39,171 nt of DNA, from assembly GCA_947589115.1 (NCBI GenBank), contig CANPZP010000012.1, positions 1 to 39,171 on the forward strand, read 5' to 3'. The DNA comes from Candidatus Gastranaerophilales bacterium. Its GTDB lineage: Bacteria > Cyanobacteriota > Vampirovibrionia > Gastranaerophilales > Gastranaerophilaceae. A program made the translations under genes and the position numbers. Below are positions 7,935 through 16,872 of this stretch, piece after piece (the stretch's first letter is position 1; the number at the start of each line of letters is the position of its first letter). The notes below the pieces were generated by a model. That model was given only the letters and a program-made list of their open reading frames with translations. It searched no databases and had not been told where the DNA came from.

Positions 7935-8039
7935 TATAATATCCTTACTATATAAATTGTTGAATTGTTTACCTGTATATGTTTTATTAAATTTAATGCT
8001 GATTAATAATTTATATTTTAGTTCAAACATAAAAAATAT

Positions 8040-8073
8040 AAAAAAGACTCAAGAATTTATCTTGAGCCTTTTT
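8040..8073 (-). terminator. Rho-independent terminator of the permease/WG-repeat operon
   Basis: On the minus strand GGCTCAAGA pairs with TCTTGAGTC (one G-U) around a short A/T loop, followed by a run of T. It lies just after the stop codon of the gene ending at 8091. Confidence 0.8.
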
Positions 8074-8090
8074 ATTATATTGAATATATT

Positions 8091-8894
8091 TTAATATAAC
8101 TGCTTAATATATTTATTAGCCTGAAGCGGGCCGTATTTTATTTCTACAACAACTTCACCTTCAAAGTTTATTGCACCCCATTTTCCGTTGTGTTTTACTT
8201 TGAAATATTTTCCCTTTGTTTCTTCTATTTTGTCATATAACGGTTCAATTATTTCATCACCGTCTAAGTTTGCGGCACCCCATTTTTCATTTTGTTTTAC
8301 TTTAAAATGGTCGCTTCCTAATTTATCTATATCTTCATATTGGGGTTTTATTATCGTTTTACCGTTTAAATTAATTAATCCTTTTCTGTCATTTAACTCA
8401 ATTACAAAATAGTAGCCGGATAATTCATCAATATCTTCATACTGAGGCTTAATAATAACTTTTCCCGATTTATTAACAACACCGTATTTTCTGTCTAATT
8501 CAACTTTAAACAATTCATTTTGCATAACTTCTATTTTGTCATACTTAGCATCAACAACAGGATTACCTTCAACATCAATTAAACCCCAATAGCCGTTAAT
8601 TGCGACTTTAATATATTTTGAATCTAACCCTTCAATATCTGTGTAAATAGGAGGTATGTTAATTCTTCCGTTATCGCTGTAGAATCCCCATTTACCGTTT
8701 GATTTATATCCTGTAATTGTTTTGTAATGGGTATAATAAGTATCTTCATAACCTGGTTTTAAACCGGAAATTCCAGCATTAGGGTTATTAATCGGCCCTG
8801 ACCCAACGGTAGATGATGTTGTTCCCTCATTGTACGCCCATGCCGGTGAAGAAATAACAAGTAATAATAAACTGATAATTAAGTTTCTTTTCAT
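8091..8894 (-). CDS. Secreted WG-repeat protein
   Basis: Encodes 267 aa. A clear signal peptide (basic start, Leu/Ile core, AWA cleavage site near residue 20) indicates export. From about residue 60 the protein consists of roughly six tandem WG-type repeats of 30-35 residues. Each is built as GKWGxxxxxG, then a xxIxPxYxDI turn, for example NGKWGFYSDNGR, NGYWGLIDVEGN, DRKYGVVNKSGK, NEKWGAANLDGD and NGKWGAINFEGE. WG repeats form beta-rich, probably propeller- or solenoid-like scaffolds and usually mediate binding; no catalytic residues are expected. The ATG follows AAGGAGG, which overlaps the stop of the upstream permease gene, so the two are probably translationally coupled. The partner is unknown. 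Confidence 0.88.
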   Translation of the reverse strand: MKRNLIISLLLLVISSPAWAYNEGTTSSTVGSGPINNPNAGISGLKPGYEDTYYTHYKTITGYKSNGKWGFYSDNGRINIPPIYTDIEGLDSKYIKVAINGYWGLIDVEGNPVVDAKYDKIEVMQNELFKVELDRKYGVVNKSGKVIIKPQYEDIDELSGYYFVIELNDRKGLINLNGKTIIKPQYEDIDKLGSDHFKVKQNEKWGAANLDGDEIIEPLYDKIEETKGKYFKVKHNGKWGAINFEGEVVVEIKYGPLQANKYIKQLY

Positions 8895-8903
8895 AAAACC
8901 TCC

Positions 8904-10433
8904 TTAATCTGAATTGCGTTTATTCTTATATCCGTACAAAATATAAATCGCCAGTCCCATTATAACCCATATTAAGAAATAAAGTGAAGAGGCACCTCCT
9001 GATAATCCTTTATAAATCATAAAACAAGAGCATAATAAGATTCCCAAAATCGGGAATAAGGGACAAAACGGAACTTTGAAGGGTCTATACCTTTTAGGTT
9101 CAGTTTTTCTGAGTATCAACACCTCTATACAAATTATTACAAAAGATGCAAATGTTCCGTAATTACATAATTCTGCCGAAATATTTAAATCCATAAATAA
9201 AGACCCTAAAATAACAATAACGGCGGAAAGCCAAGTTATAATATGGGGAGTCTTAAATGTTTTATGTATTTTCATAATATTTTTAGGAAGAAAATTATCT
9301 CTTGCGATAGCAAACAAAATTCTTGTAGTACCCAGCTGATAAACAAGCAGAACAGATGTTAAAGCACATAAAGCTCCGACAGATATAGCACCGGCATACC
9401 AATTTTTACCGATTGCCCGCATTGCATGCGCTAAAGGCGCCTGAGTATCTATATCAGACATGGGAATTATTCCCGTAAGCACTAATGCAACCGAAATATA
9501 TAATAAAGTGCATAAAACTAAAGTTCCTATAATTGCCCAAGGCAAATCCCTTTGCGGATTCTTTGTTTCTTCCGCCGCCGTAGATATTGCATCAAATCCG
9601 ATATATGCAAAAAATATTATAAACGTACCTGCCAGAATACCTTCAAATCCGTTTGGCGCAAACGGTATCCAATTATCAGGAGCAACATACTTTGCTCCAA
9701 CTGCCACAAATGATATTATTATGGATAAATTGACAAATACCATAATACCTGCAAGCCTTGTGGACTCCTTTACCCCTTTTATTAAGAGAATTGTAAGCAC
9801 CAAAACAATGAATACAGCGGGGATATTAACTGCGACAGGAAGCTCCTTTCCAAAAGGCAGATTTATAAAGGGCATTTTATCGTGAACATCCCATCCGTAT
9901 TTGTCGCACATTGCATATATAGAGCGAAAATCATTCCTTAACCAAAGAGGAAAATTAATTATAAAATCAGGTAATATATGTTTAAACCCTTTAAGCAATT
10001 GAACTAAATACCCTGTCCAAGCCGTAGCAACCGTTATATTCCCGATTGCATATTCAAGCATTAATATCCACCCGACCATCCATGCCATAAATTCACCCAT
10101 TGTTACATACGTAAATGTATATGCACTTCCTGCAACAGGTATCATAGCAGCTATTTCAGAATATGCCAGAGCGGAAAATAAACTTGCCAATGCGGCAATT
10201 AACATTGATATTATAACCGCAGTTCCCGCTCCTGTTCCCGCCTGACTTCCCACTATGGCGCTTCCGATTATTGTAAATATTCCGGTTCCGACTACTGCAC
10301 TTATTCCTAATATTAATAAATCAAATATATTAAGTGTTTTCTTTAATTCACTTTCACTGCTTTGATTAATGAAATCATCCGTTGATTTCTTGCTTAACAT
10401 GTTTATTAATATTTCTTTTGCTTTTATATTCAT
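8904..10433 (-). CDS. APC-superfamily amino acid permease (CAT-like)
   Basis: Encodes 509 aa, an integral membrane transporter with about 12-14 hydrophobic helices. The first helix has GISAVVGTGIFTIIGSA, the unwound substrate-binding segment of APC transporters. IPVAGSAYTFTYVTMGEFMAWMVGW and FFAYIGFDAISTAAEETKNPQRDLP are typical of the cationic amino acid transporter branch (YfnA/CAT type). It probably imports an amino acid by proton symport; the exact substrate cannot be read from sequence. The start at 10433 has only a weak ribosome-binding site, and a second Met 11 codons in is possible. The stop overlaps the strong AAGGAGG of the WG-repeat gene, so the two form an operon. Confidence 0.92.
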   Translation of the reverse strand: MNIKAKEILINMLSKKSTDDFINQSSESELKKTLNIFDLLILGISAVVGTGIFTIIGSAIVGSQAGTGAGTAVIISMLIAALASLFSALAYSEIAAMIPVAGSAYTFTYVTMGEFMAWMVGWILMLEYAIGNITVATAWTGYLVQLLKGFKHILPDFIINFPLWLRNDFRSIYAMCDKYGWDVHDKMPFINLPFGKELPVAVNIPAVFIVLVLTILLIKGVKESTRLAGIMVFVNLSIIISFVAVGAKYVAPDNWIPFAPNGFEGILAGTFIIFFAYIGFDAISTAAEETKNPQRDLPWAIIGTLVLCTLLYISVALVLTGIIPMSDIDTQAPLAHAMRAIGKNWYAGAISVGALCALTSVLLVYQLGTTRILFAIARDNFLPKNIMKIHKTFKTPHIITWLSAVIVILGSLFMDLNISAELCNYGTFASFVIICIEVLILRKTEPKRYRPFKVPFCPLFPILGILLCSCFMIYKGLSGGASSLYFLIWVIMGLAIYILYGYKNKRNSD

Positions 10434-10537
10434 TTATTCCGTATCTAATTATATAAATCAAATAAAATTATTATACTCTAAACATTTTTATTGTATACTA
10501 AGTCTGATTTGTAAAACCGTTAAAGGGATTAAATATC

Positions 10538-10918
10538 TTGCAGGAATTAAATATAAAAAATTATGCACATATTGGTGATGCGGTATATGAAGTTTTTATC
10601 AGAGAAAAAACTGTTATGATGACATCCAATCTCAACAGACTCCATAAATATACCGTCCATTTTGTTAATGCCAAATTTCAAACGGAACTTTTAGAAAAAT
10701 TATCACCTTTTTTTAATGAAAAAGAAATTGATATAGCAAGAAGAGCAAGAAATATTCCCACCTCTTCTTTAAGACACATAAATAAAGCTCTTCACTCAAG
10801 CGCTACATCTTTTGAAGCCGTACTCGGTTATAATTACTTACACAACAAAGAAAGATATTTTGAATTATTAAAAATAATTGAATCTTTAACTGATTTTTCA
10901 TGTATTAAAAACTTGTAA
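10538..10918 (+). CDS. mrnC: Mini-ribonuclease 3 (TTG start)
   Basis: Encodes 126 aa, an RNase III catalytic domain without the double-stranded RNA-binding domain. Mini-III trims the ends of 23S rRNA precursors. Visible features are HIGDAVYE (Asp14 catalytic), ARRARN near residues 67-72, and SFEAVLGYNYL (Glu93 catalytic), all in the family's positions. The start codon is TTG at 10538 after AAAGGG. No Met occurs before the catalytic motif, so TTG is required. Mini-III is known from Firmicutes and Cyanobacteria, which fits a Melainabacteria-type host. It is transcribed divergently from the permease, with TATACT at 10494-10499 as a possible -10. Confidence 0.92.
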   Translation: MQELNIKNYAHIGDAVYEVFIREKTVMMTSNLNRLHKYTVHFVNAKFQTELLEKLSPFFNEKEIDIARRARNIPTSSLRHINKALHSSATSFEAVLGYNYLHNKERYFELLKIIESLTDFSCIKNL

Positions 10919-10948
10919 GTTATATTTTTTATTTTTAAAATAAAAGAA
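10913..10948 (+). promoter_or_regulatory. Sigma70-type promoter giving a predicted leaderless mRNA
   Basis: TTGTAA (10913-10918, overlapping the end of the preceding gene), a 17-nt spacer and TAAAAT (10936-10941). Predicted +1 is the A of ATG 10948. There is no Shine-Dalgarno. Confidence 0.6.
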
Positions 10949-11895
10949 TGGAAAAGACTTTAATAATTTTATCCGACAATAATAAAGGAAAGTTTATTTC
11001 AAAAGGATTTTCAGATGCCTTTAAGGAACTTTCATATTTTGTTTATGAAAAAAAAGTTTATGATATCAATATAGAAGAAATTAATAAAATTGTGCCCGAA
11101 ATAATTTTTATTTTTTGGACTGATATGACTCAAAAAGAAATCATAATAGATTTTCTTAAAAATTATCAAAATAAAAATACAGTTATAATTAATTGTGCTG
11201 AACTAAAAAATGAAATACCTGCTTCGGTTTTAAAGAAAAAAAACAGTCATTTATTTACAACAGATGCCAAGAAAAAACAATCAAAGTATATTCAATGTAT
11301 AAATCCGAGAGCATACAAAACAAAATTCCAAAACTACAAATACACAATTACATTCTCAGGTAATCCCTCATACCCGAACAGAGAAAAGATATTATCAGAT
11401 TTAATAAAAACCTACGGAATAATTAATATATTTTCCAGATCATATGATTTCTACAAAAGTGTGGATGAAATATACAAAAACAAATTATTGGATGATAATT
11501 ATATGGAACTTTACCGAAAATCCTATAAGGGATATGTGGAAAATCCAAAAGAACTTTCTCAAATATATTCCTCATCAAAAATAAATATTGATATGGAAAA
11601 TGAAAATACAAAAGAAATAAATTACAGATGCTTAGAAATAATGGCATCCGGAGGCTTTTTGATAGCTCCTTATAATGATAAAATAATTAAATACTTTGAA
11701 AACGGTATCGAATTTGAAACCTATAATTCAACAGTTGATTTAATTGATAAAATTGACTTCTACTTAAAAAATTTAAATATAGCACAGCTTATTCAGGAAA
11801 AAGGAAGAAAAAATATCGTAAATAATTTTTCATTTTATGACAGATTAAAAGTTATGTTAAAGGTGGTATATGGCAAAGATATTAGTAATAGATGA
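10948..11895 (+). CDS. CgeB-like glycosyltransferase
   Basis: Encodes 315 aa with no signal peptide. The C-terminal third has the GT-B acceptor-side pattern of CgeB/Glyco_trans_1_2 proteins: a short segment around SSSKINIDMENEN, then NYRCLEIMASGGFLIAPYND with the conserved Glu and GG, then a terminal helix around IQEKGRKNIVNNFSFYDRL. The N-terminal Rossmann half is more divergent. It probably transfers a sugar from an activated donor to a surface glycan or protein; donor and acceptor are unknown. The gene has no Shine-Dalgarno and starts on a predicted transcription start. It overlaps the response-regulator gene by 26 nt, so the two are cotranscribed and probably translationally coupled. Confidence 0.72.
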   Translation: MEKTLIILSDNNKGKFISKGFSDAFKELSYFVYEKKVYDINIEEINKIVPEIIFIFWTDMTQKEIIIDFLKNYQNKNTVIINCAELKNEIPASVLKKKNSHLFTTDAKKKQSKYIQCINPRAYKTKFQNYKYTITFSGNPSYPNREKILSDLIKTYGIINIFSRSYDFYKSVDEIYKNKLLDDNYMELYRKSYKGYVENPKELSQIYSSSKINIDMENENTKEINYRCLEIMASGGFLIAPYNDKIIKYFENGIEFETYNSTVDLIDKIDFYLKNLNIAQLIQEKGRKNIVNNFSFYDRLKVMLKVVYGKDISNR

Positions 11896-12583
11896 TGATT
11901 CAGCAATAAATGAATTAATAAAAGTAAATTTGGAACTGGCATATTATAACGTAATTTGCGCACTTGACGGAAATAAAGGATATGCCTTGGCAAAGCAGGA
12001 ATTACCCGATTTAATAATTCTTGACGTTATGATGCCTGAAGTTGACGGATATACGGTAGCAAAAAGAATAAGAGAAAATGAATTAACAAAAGATATTCCA
12101 ATAATTATGCTGACCGCATTAAATATGCTTCAAAATAAAGTTGAAGGATTTAATATTGGAGTTGATGATTATCTTGTAAAACCTTTTGAAATGGAAGAAC
12201 TTTTAGTCAGAATTAAAGCACTATTAAAAAGAACAAACAATATACCTAAATCTTTTGCGGTCAAAGAAGTGCTTACTAAAGGTGATATAACACTAATTCC
12301 CGAAACATATTCAATCGAGATTAAAGGAAAAACGGCAAAAGTAACACCGATTGAATTTGATATTGTTAATCTTCTTATGCAAAATTACGGCAATATGGTA
12401 TCGTCAGGAAAAATTTTAAATGATGTCTGGGGATATTCGGCTGATGATGCCGTTGAAACCATTAGAGTTCATATGCGCCATATAAGAACAAAATTAGATA
12501 AAATTTCAAACGGTAAAAAATATATAGAAACAATATATGGCGGGGGTTACAGACTAATTCCGGAGGGAATTTCAAAAAAATAA
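11870..12583 (+). CDS. OmpR/PhoB-family response regulator (stand-alone)
   Basis: Encodes 237 aa. The receiver domain has acidic residues 8-10, phosphoacceptor Asp52 (LDVMMPEVDG), Thr82 and Lys104 (VKPFE), so it is complete. The winged-helix output domain runs from about residue 130 to 232, with VETIRVHMRHIRTKLD and YGGGYRLIP typical of PhoB-like regulators. It would bind DNA as a dimer after phosphorylation. No histidine kinase is present in the window. The closest functional analogue in the cyanobacterial line would be an RpaB/PhoB-type regulator, but orthology cannot be settled here. ATG 11870 has AAAGGTGG upstream, inside the glycosyltransferase gene it overlaps. Confidence 0.95.
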   Translation: MAKILVIDDDSAINELIKVNLELAYYNVICALDGNKGYALAKQELPDLIILDVMMPEVDGYTVAKRIRENELTKDIPIIMLTALNMLQNKVEGFNIGVDDYLVKPFEMEELLVRIKALLKRTNNIPKSFAVKEVLTKGDITLIPETYSIEIKGKTAKVTPIEFDIVNLLMQNYGNMVSSGKILNDVWGYSADDAVETIRVHMRHIRTKLDKISNGKKYIETIYGGGYRLIPEGISKK

Positions 12584-12691
12584 ACATTAAGTTTTGTAAC
12601 AATTCGTATCTTTTTTTTTATAAAACACTAAATATTTAAAAAAAAATGCCGATGGATTACATGTGTGATACAAAAGAAAAGGATACGGAAA

Positions 12692-14011
12692 ATGACTCAA
12701 GGAATTGGAAACGGATACGGAAATTATAATTTTAATTTTTCAACTAACGGGCCGAGCGGTTCAGAGAAAAAATCTGCGCAGGGTAATACTGCGAATACAA
12801 TGATGAACGATGATGAACTTCGTGCGTTAGCTATGTCAAACGCAAATATTGATACTCTTATAATTAATAACTCTTCGGTATTTGATTTAAACAATGACGG
12901 AGATATTACCGAGGAAGAAATAAATCAATACAGAGAACTTGATTATAAGAATAGTCTTGAATCAATTAAGCAAGAATCTACATATTTCCAAGGAATAGAT
13001 CCTGACACCAGCTATGAAAATAATGATGTAAATACAAAAACTTACGAAAGTCTTAATGAAGGTGTTACTGTTCTTTCAATGGAAGACCAAAAAGAATACT
13101 TTGCAAAAATAGGTATTAATTTTGAAACAAGCGGGTATAACTTTGAAAGTACGGATAAACCGTATGCTTCAAGAACACTTGATAACGGTAATGCAGAATA
13201 CGTAAAAGTTGTCAAAGATAAAGATAATCAATTAAAGATTATACAAACAATTGTTGAACCCGGTAAATCAGTCGGAACAACAATGGTTTATGACGGAATA
13301 AAAGCTGAATCAAATTCAAACACTATATCTAAAAACCAAACAAAACAAGAAGTAACAAATAATTTTGCAGAACTTGCAAAAACTCATTCTCCCGAAGAAA
13401 GGGCTAAAATATTAAAGAATTTAGAAAATTTATTTTCAAATTTATCCTCGGAAGAAGTTTTAAAACTTGTTGGTGATGAACTTGATATATTGGGACTAAA
13501 CAATGAAACAATAATTAATACATATGCTGAAGCTGTAAATAATACAACAGGAGATGCTAAAGAAACAGCAATTGCAAATCTCAATTACAGTTTATCGCAA
13601 AATGAAATTGAAATGCTTGAAACATCAAGATTAACTTATAAATCTGAATCAACATTAGATGATACAACAAAAAATCAGATGTATGATTGGTTTATAGAAA
13701 TTTCTCAAACAGTAGATACGGGCGATAGAACGGCTCTTGTTGAAAAAGTAAATCAATATATGGATGACAATAATTTTTCACCTCAAGAAAGAATTTTAGC
13801 TCTTGAACAAATCGGTAATTCAGTAGGACAAGCTCAATCAACCTATATAATGAATGAATACGCAAAAGTCGGGATAGGAGATCAGAGCAGTGTTACAATA
13901 AATCCCGCATCATTACAAGAAACTAACAATTATATCAATCAAACCGTAAGTCCTGAATTTGACCAGGAAAGAGAAATTTATAAAACAGCGTTATCTGAAT
14001 TAGAAACATAA
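12692..14011 (+). CDS. Asn-rich lineage protein with an EF-hand-like loop
   Basis: Encodes 439 aa from ATG 12692, which has AAGGA eight bases upstream. A GTG at 12665 is in frame but has no ribosome-binding site. There is no signal peptide. The N-terminus is low-complexity and rich in Gly, Asn and Ser. Residues 65-76 (DLNNDGDITEEE) fit the 12-residue EF-hand calcium loop exactly. A compact segment around residues 165-200 (NAEYVKVVKDKDNQLKIIQTI) resembles one in the 762-aa protein at 21832-24120 (KDYLKVVMDQNGGTKIISRT), and both are followed by long acidic, helical regions. Its function is unknown. The similarity suggests a small family specific to this lineage. It is a single gene with its own terminator. 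Confidence 0.65.
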   Translation: MTQGIGNGYGNYNFNFSTNGPSGSEKKSAQGNTANTMMNDDELRALAMSNANIDTLIINNSSVFDLNNDGDITEEEINQYRELDYKNSLESIKQESTYFQGIDPDTSYENNDVNTKTYESLNEGVTVLSMEDQKEYFAKIGINFETSGYNFESTDKPYASRTLDNGNAEYVKVVKDKDNQLKIIQTIVEPGKSVGTTMVYDGIKAESNSNTISKNQTKQEVTNNFAELAKTHSPEERAKILKNLENLFSNLSSEEVLKLVGDELDILGLNNETIINTYAEAVNNTTGDAKETAIANLNYSLSQNEIEMLETSRLTYKSESTLDDTTKNQMYDWFIEISQTVDTGDRTALVEKVNQYMDDNNFSPQERILALEQIGNSVGQAQSTYIMNEYAKVGIGDQSSVTINPASLQETNNYINQTVSPEFDQEREIYKTALSELET

Positions 14012-14070
14012 TAATTTAGCAATAAAACACTAATTCGTAAACATTAACAACAATAAACTTTTGTATCACG

Positions 14071-14102
14071 AAAAACTCCGGCTGAAACCGGAGTTTTTTT
14101 TA
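14071..14102 (+). terminator. Rho-independent terminator
   Basis: AACTCCGG pairs with CCGGAGTT around a CTGAAA loop, followed by an eight-T run. It follows the gene ending at 14011. Confidence 0.92.
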
Positions 14103-14150
14103 ATCAAATTTTTCTCGGATTTATTATACGAATAAATATTCTGGGATTAA

Positions 14151-14179
14151 TTGACATAAAAATATTAAAATGTTATCAT
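14151..14179 (+). promoter_or_regulatory. Sigma70 promoter of the cysK transcript
   Basis: TTGACA (14151-14156), a 17-nt spacer and TATCAT (14174-14179); a near-consensus promoter with +1 expected near 14186, 18 nt before the cysK ATG. Confidence 0.8.
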
Positions 14180-14203
14180 TCGTTGAAACTAAAGGAGGAT
14201 AAC

Positions 14204-15133
14204 ATGAAAATATATAAAAAAATTACCGATTTAGTGGGAAAAACCCCGTTATTGGAATTAACAAATACAGAGAAAAAATATAATCTTAAATCCAAAATAA
14301 TAGCGAAACTTGAATATTTCAATCCTGCAGGAAGTGTAAAAGACAGAGTTGCAAAAGCCATGATAGAGGATGCCGAAGCAAAAGGGATATTAAAGGAGGA
14401 TTCCGTAATAATAGAGCCTACGAGCGGAAATACAGGAATAGGTTTAGCCTCCGCCGCCGCAGCAAAGGGGTACAAAATAATATTAACCATGCCTGAAACA
14501 ATGAGTATTGAGAGAAGAAATTTATTAAAAGCCTATGGAGCGGAACTCGTATTAACAGAAGGAACAAAAGGGATGAAAGGCGCCATAGAAAAAGCACAAG
14601 AGCTGGCAAATCAATACAAGAACAGTTTTATCCCCGGACAATTTACCAATCCGGTAAACCCAAGAACTCATAAAGAAACAACAGGTCCTGAGATATGGGA
14701 AGATACAGAGGGTAAAGTTGATATATTTATTGCGGGAATAGGTACCGGAGGAACAATATCGGGGGCAGGAGAATATTTAAAATCAAAGAAACCCGATATA
14801 AAGATAATAGGGGTAGAACCGGCATCTTCACCCGTAATTTCAAAAGGCATATCAGGAGCGCATAAAATTCAGGGAATAGGAGCAGGATTTATACCCGATA
14901 CTTTAAATACTAAAATTTATGATGAGATTATACCGGTTGAGAATGAAGATGCATTAAAGACAGGTAATATGCTTGCAAAAACAGAAGGTTTTTTAGCCGG
15001 GATTTCATCAGGAGCGGCATTATGGGCTGCGATAGAAACAGCACAACGAAATGAAAATCAAAATAAAGTTATTGTAGTACTTTTCCCCGATACGGGCGAA
15101 AGATATCTGTCCACACAAATGTTTGAGGGATAA
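14204..15133 (+). CDS. cysK: Cysteine synthase (O-acetylserine sulfhydrylase)
   Basis: Encodes 309 aa, normal family length. It is a PLP enzyme that makes L-cysteine from O-acetylserine and sulfide in the cytoplasm. Features are the PLP lysine Lys46 in FNPAGSVKDRVA, the substrate loop TSGNTGIGLA, the phosphate-binding GTGGTISGAG, SSGAALWAA and a terminal FPDTGERYLST. The frame is open upstream to a TTG, but ATG 14204 has AAGGAGG six bases upstream and is the clear start. A near-consensus promoter precedes it. An HD-domain gene starts 3 nt after the stop and is cotranscribed. No cysE or sulfate-reduction gene is present here. Confidence 0.95.
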   Translation: MKIYKKITDLVGKTPLLELTNTEKKYNLKSKIIAKLEYFNPAGSVKDRVAKAMIEDAEAKGILKEDSVIIEPTSGNTGIGLASAAAAKGYKIILTMPETMSIERRNLLKAYGAELVLTEGTKGMKGAIEKAQELANQYKNSFIPGQFTNPVNPRTHKETTGPEIWEDTEGKVDIFIAGIGTGGTISGAGEYLKSKKPDIKIIGVEPASSPVISKGISGAHKIQGIGAGFIPDTLNTKIYDEIIPVENEDALKTGNMLAKTEGFLAGISSGAALWAAIETAQRNENQNKVIVVLFPDTGERYLSTQMFEG

Positions 15134-15136
15134 TAT

Positions 15137-15943
15137 ATGAAATCGGCAAAAGAAATTTCGACAGAATCTAAAATATTTGATAAATTAAAAAAATATCCTA
15201 AATGTTTTGAGCTTGTGGAATATTTATTTCACAATGAAGAGCTTCAGGAAATGCAGGATTATGCAAATAACGTATCAATAAAACGGCTTGGATTTAATGA
15301 CCACGGGCCAGTTCATATGCGGCAGGTAGCCATTAATGCAATAAAAATGTTAAATATAATACATGAATCAGGACTTCAAACTTCACTTGAAAATGAAGAA
15401 ATCGGGACTTTTGAGGACAGCATGTGCGCAGTAGTTATAGCGGCATTAATGCATGATTTAGGTATGATGATAGGACGTCAGGGACATGAAGATATGTCTG
15501 TTGTTTTGGCATTGCCTTTGATTGACAAAGCATTATATAAAGTTTTCCCCGATAATATTCATAAAAGAGTAGTAATAAAATCATTGGCTATAGAGTCAAT
15601 AATAGGGCATATGTCATCAAGAAAAATTCATTCGCTTGAGGCCGGGATAATACTTATAGCGGACGGATGCGACATGACAAAAGGAAGAGCAAGGATTCCT
15701 TTAGCTATAAATAACTCTCCGAGAGCAGGAGATATACATAAGTATTCCGCAAATGCAATAACAAGGGTTTCAATCAGCCACGGAGAAAATAAGCCTATAA
15801 AAATTGACATTGAAATGTCAGCTGATGTAGGATTCTTCCAAATAGAAGAAGTTTTATTAACGAAGGTGGATTCAAGTCCCGCTAAACCATATATAGAGCT
15901 TTATGCTTGGGTAACGGGTAATGAAAAGAAAAGATATTTATAA
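15137..15943 (+). CDS. HD-domain metal-dependent phosphohydrolase
   Basis: Encodes 268 aa, soluble. The HD pattern is complete: His56/His60 in NDHGPVHMRQV, the central His-Asp pair in MHDLGM (residues 106-107), His117 in QGHED, and a distal Asp in ADGCDMTKGRAR (residues 176-179). HD proteins of this type hydrolyse phosphate esters, often nucleotides, using bound metals. Long HD proteins with the ADGCDMTKGRAR signature are known in bacteria and archaea, but I know of no assigned substrate. It begins 3 nt after cysK with GAGGGA as ribosome-binding site, so it shares the cysK promoter. A link to cysteine metabolism is possible but unproven. It is convergent with the MCE gene, with one base between the stops. 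Confidence 0.8.
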   Translation: MKSAKEISTESKIFDKLKKYPKCFELVEYLFHNEELQEMQDYANNVSIKRLGFNDHGPVHMRQVAINAIKMLNIIHESGLQTSLENEEIGTFEDSMCAVVIAALMHDLGMMIGRQGHEDMSVVLALPLIDKALYKVFPDNIHKRVVIKSLAIESIIGHMSSRKIHSLEAGIILIADGCDMTKGRARIPLAINNSPRAGDIHKYSANAITRVSISHGENKPIKIDIEMSADVGFFQIEEVLLTKVDSSPAKPYIELYAWVTGNEKKRYL

Positions 15944-15944
15944 T

Positions 15945-16817
15945 TTACGGACAATCATTACTAATAGGCCGCCCGAAAAGTAATCTGCCCAATCCCATAT
16001 GTTTTTTCAAAGTATTTTTGACTCCTCCGGTTATTTCATTTACATTTTTTACCGTTGAATGAGTTTGGCAAAGAACACTATTTACGATGGGCATTGTTGT
16101 CGTGTTTACCTGAGTGGTAATTCCGTTTAAATTATCCGTTATGTTTTTAATATTTTCTGTTGATTCCTGAATATTTTCCACTGATTTGTCCATAGTATCC
16201 TGAGTTACAGATTTATTTAATTTAGTACTCATTTCCTGTAAACTTTGAGTTGTTTTAGCTAAATTTGAAGTGGCAATTTTTATATCTTTTCTTGAATCAT
16301 TTATTATTGAACGGACATCAACAAAGATATCACTTAAATTTTTTACTGCAGTATTTGCATTATCAATTAAGCTTGTGGCATCAGTAACTATTTCATCAAT
16401 AACTTCGCTGTCCAGCCTGTCATTCAAAATATTATTTATATCTTGAGATAAAACTCCTTTTATTTCCGTATTATCCTTAATTTTTGTAATTGAAGGAGAA
16501 TCGGGATAAATTAAATTAATATATCCGCTGCTCAATTTTGTCTTTTTTATTTTTGCGGTTATATTATCAGGAAGATTAATATTTCTCGGATGCAGTTTTA
16601 ATTTAATATAAGTATTTTTATATTCTTTATCAGGAAATATTTTTGTTGTTCTTCCTACTTTAAATCCTTTATAATACACATTCATTTGTTTTTCTAAAGG
16701 CTCAAGGTCGTCAAATTTGGCAACAATAGTAATATGTCCCAAGATATCTTTCATTACGAACATAAAAACAAGCGTTAGAATTATAATTAAAATAATAACC
16801 AATTTTTTCATAGTCAT
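15945..16817 (-). CDS. MCE/MlaD-family lipid-transport substrate-binding protein
   Basis: Encodes 290 aa. A single N-terminal membrane helix (about residues 5-24) anchors a periplasmic MCE domain at about residues 30-115 (MNVYYKGFKVGRTTKIF, then LSSGYINLIYPDSP). Residues about 130-260 are a long Asn/Thr/Ser-rich coiled-coil-like region with repeated hydrophobic heptads. This is the architecture of MlaD-type proteins that move phospholipids between membranes, which implies a diderm cell. The usual partners, an ABC permease and ATPase (mlaE/mlaF), are not next to it here. The ribosome-binding site is weak, and the second Met (residue 3) is an alternative start. Confidence 0.88.
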   Translation of the reverse strand: MTMKKLVIILIIILTLVFMFVMKDILGHITIVAKFDDLEPLEKQMNVYYKGFKVGRTTKIFPDKEYKNTYIKLKLHPRNINLPDNITAKIKKTKLSSGYINLIYPDSPSITKIKDNTEIKGVLSQDINNILNDRLDSEVIDEIVTDATSLIDNANTAVKNLSDIFVDVRSIINDSRKDIKIATSNLAKTTQSLQEMSTKLNKSVTQDTMDKSVENIQESTENIKNITDNLNGITTQVNTTTMPIVNSVLCQTHSTVKNVNEITGGVKNTLKKHMGLGRLLFGRPISNDCP

Positions 16818-16872
16818 AATTTAACTATTGAAGGTAATTAATATCAATCATCCAATTGGCTATATAACAGTA

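Noticed and set aside
7935-8030. 32-residue N-terminal extension of NadB
   Set aside because: ATG 7934 has a good ribosome-binding site and starts directly before the FAD-binding motif.
9460-9885. 141-codon plus-strand ORF
   Set aside because: Lies entirely antisense to the permease gene, whose helices and motifs are unmistakable; no ribosome-binding site or recognisable product.
12642-12650. A9 run before the gene at 12692 as another slippage tract
   Set aside because: Runs of A or T of eight or nine are common in this AT-rich DNA, and this one is intergenic with no frame consequence.
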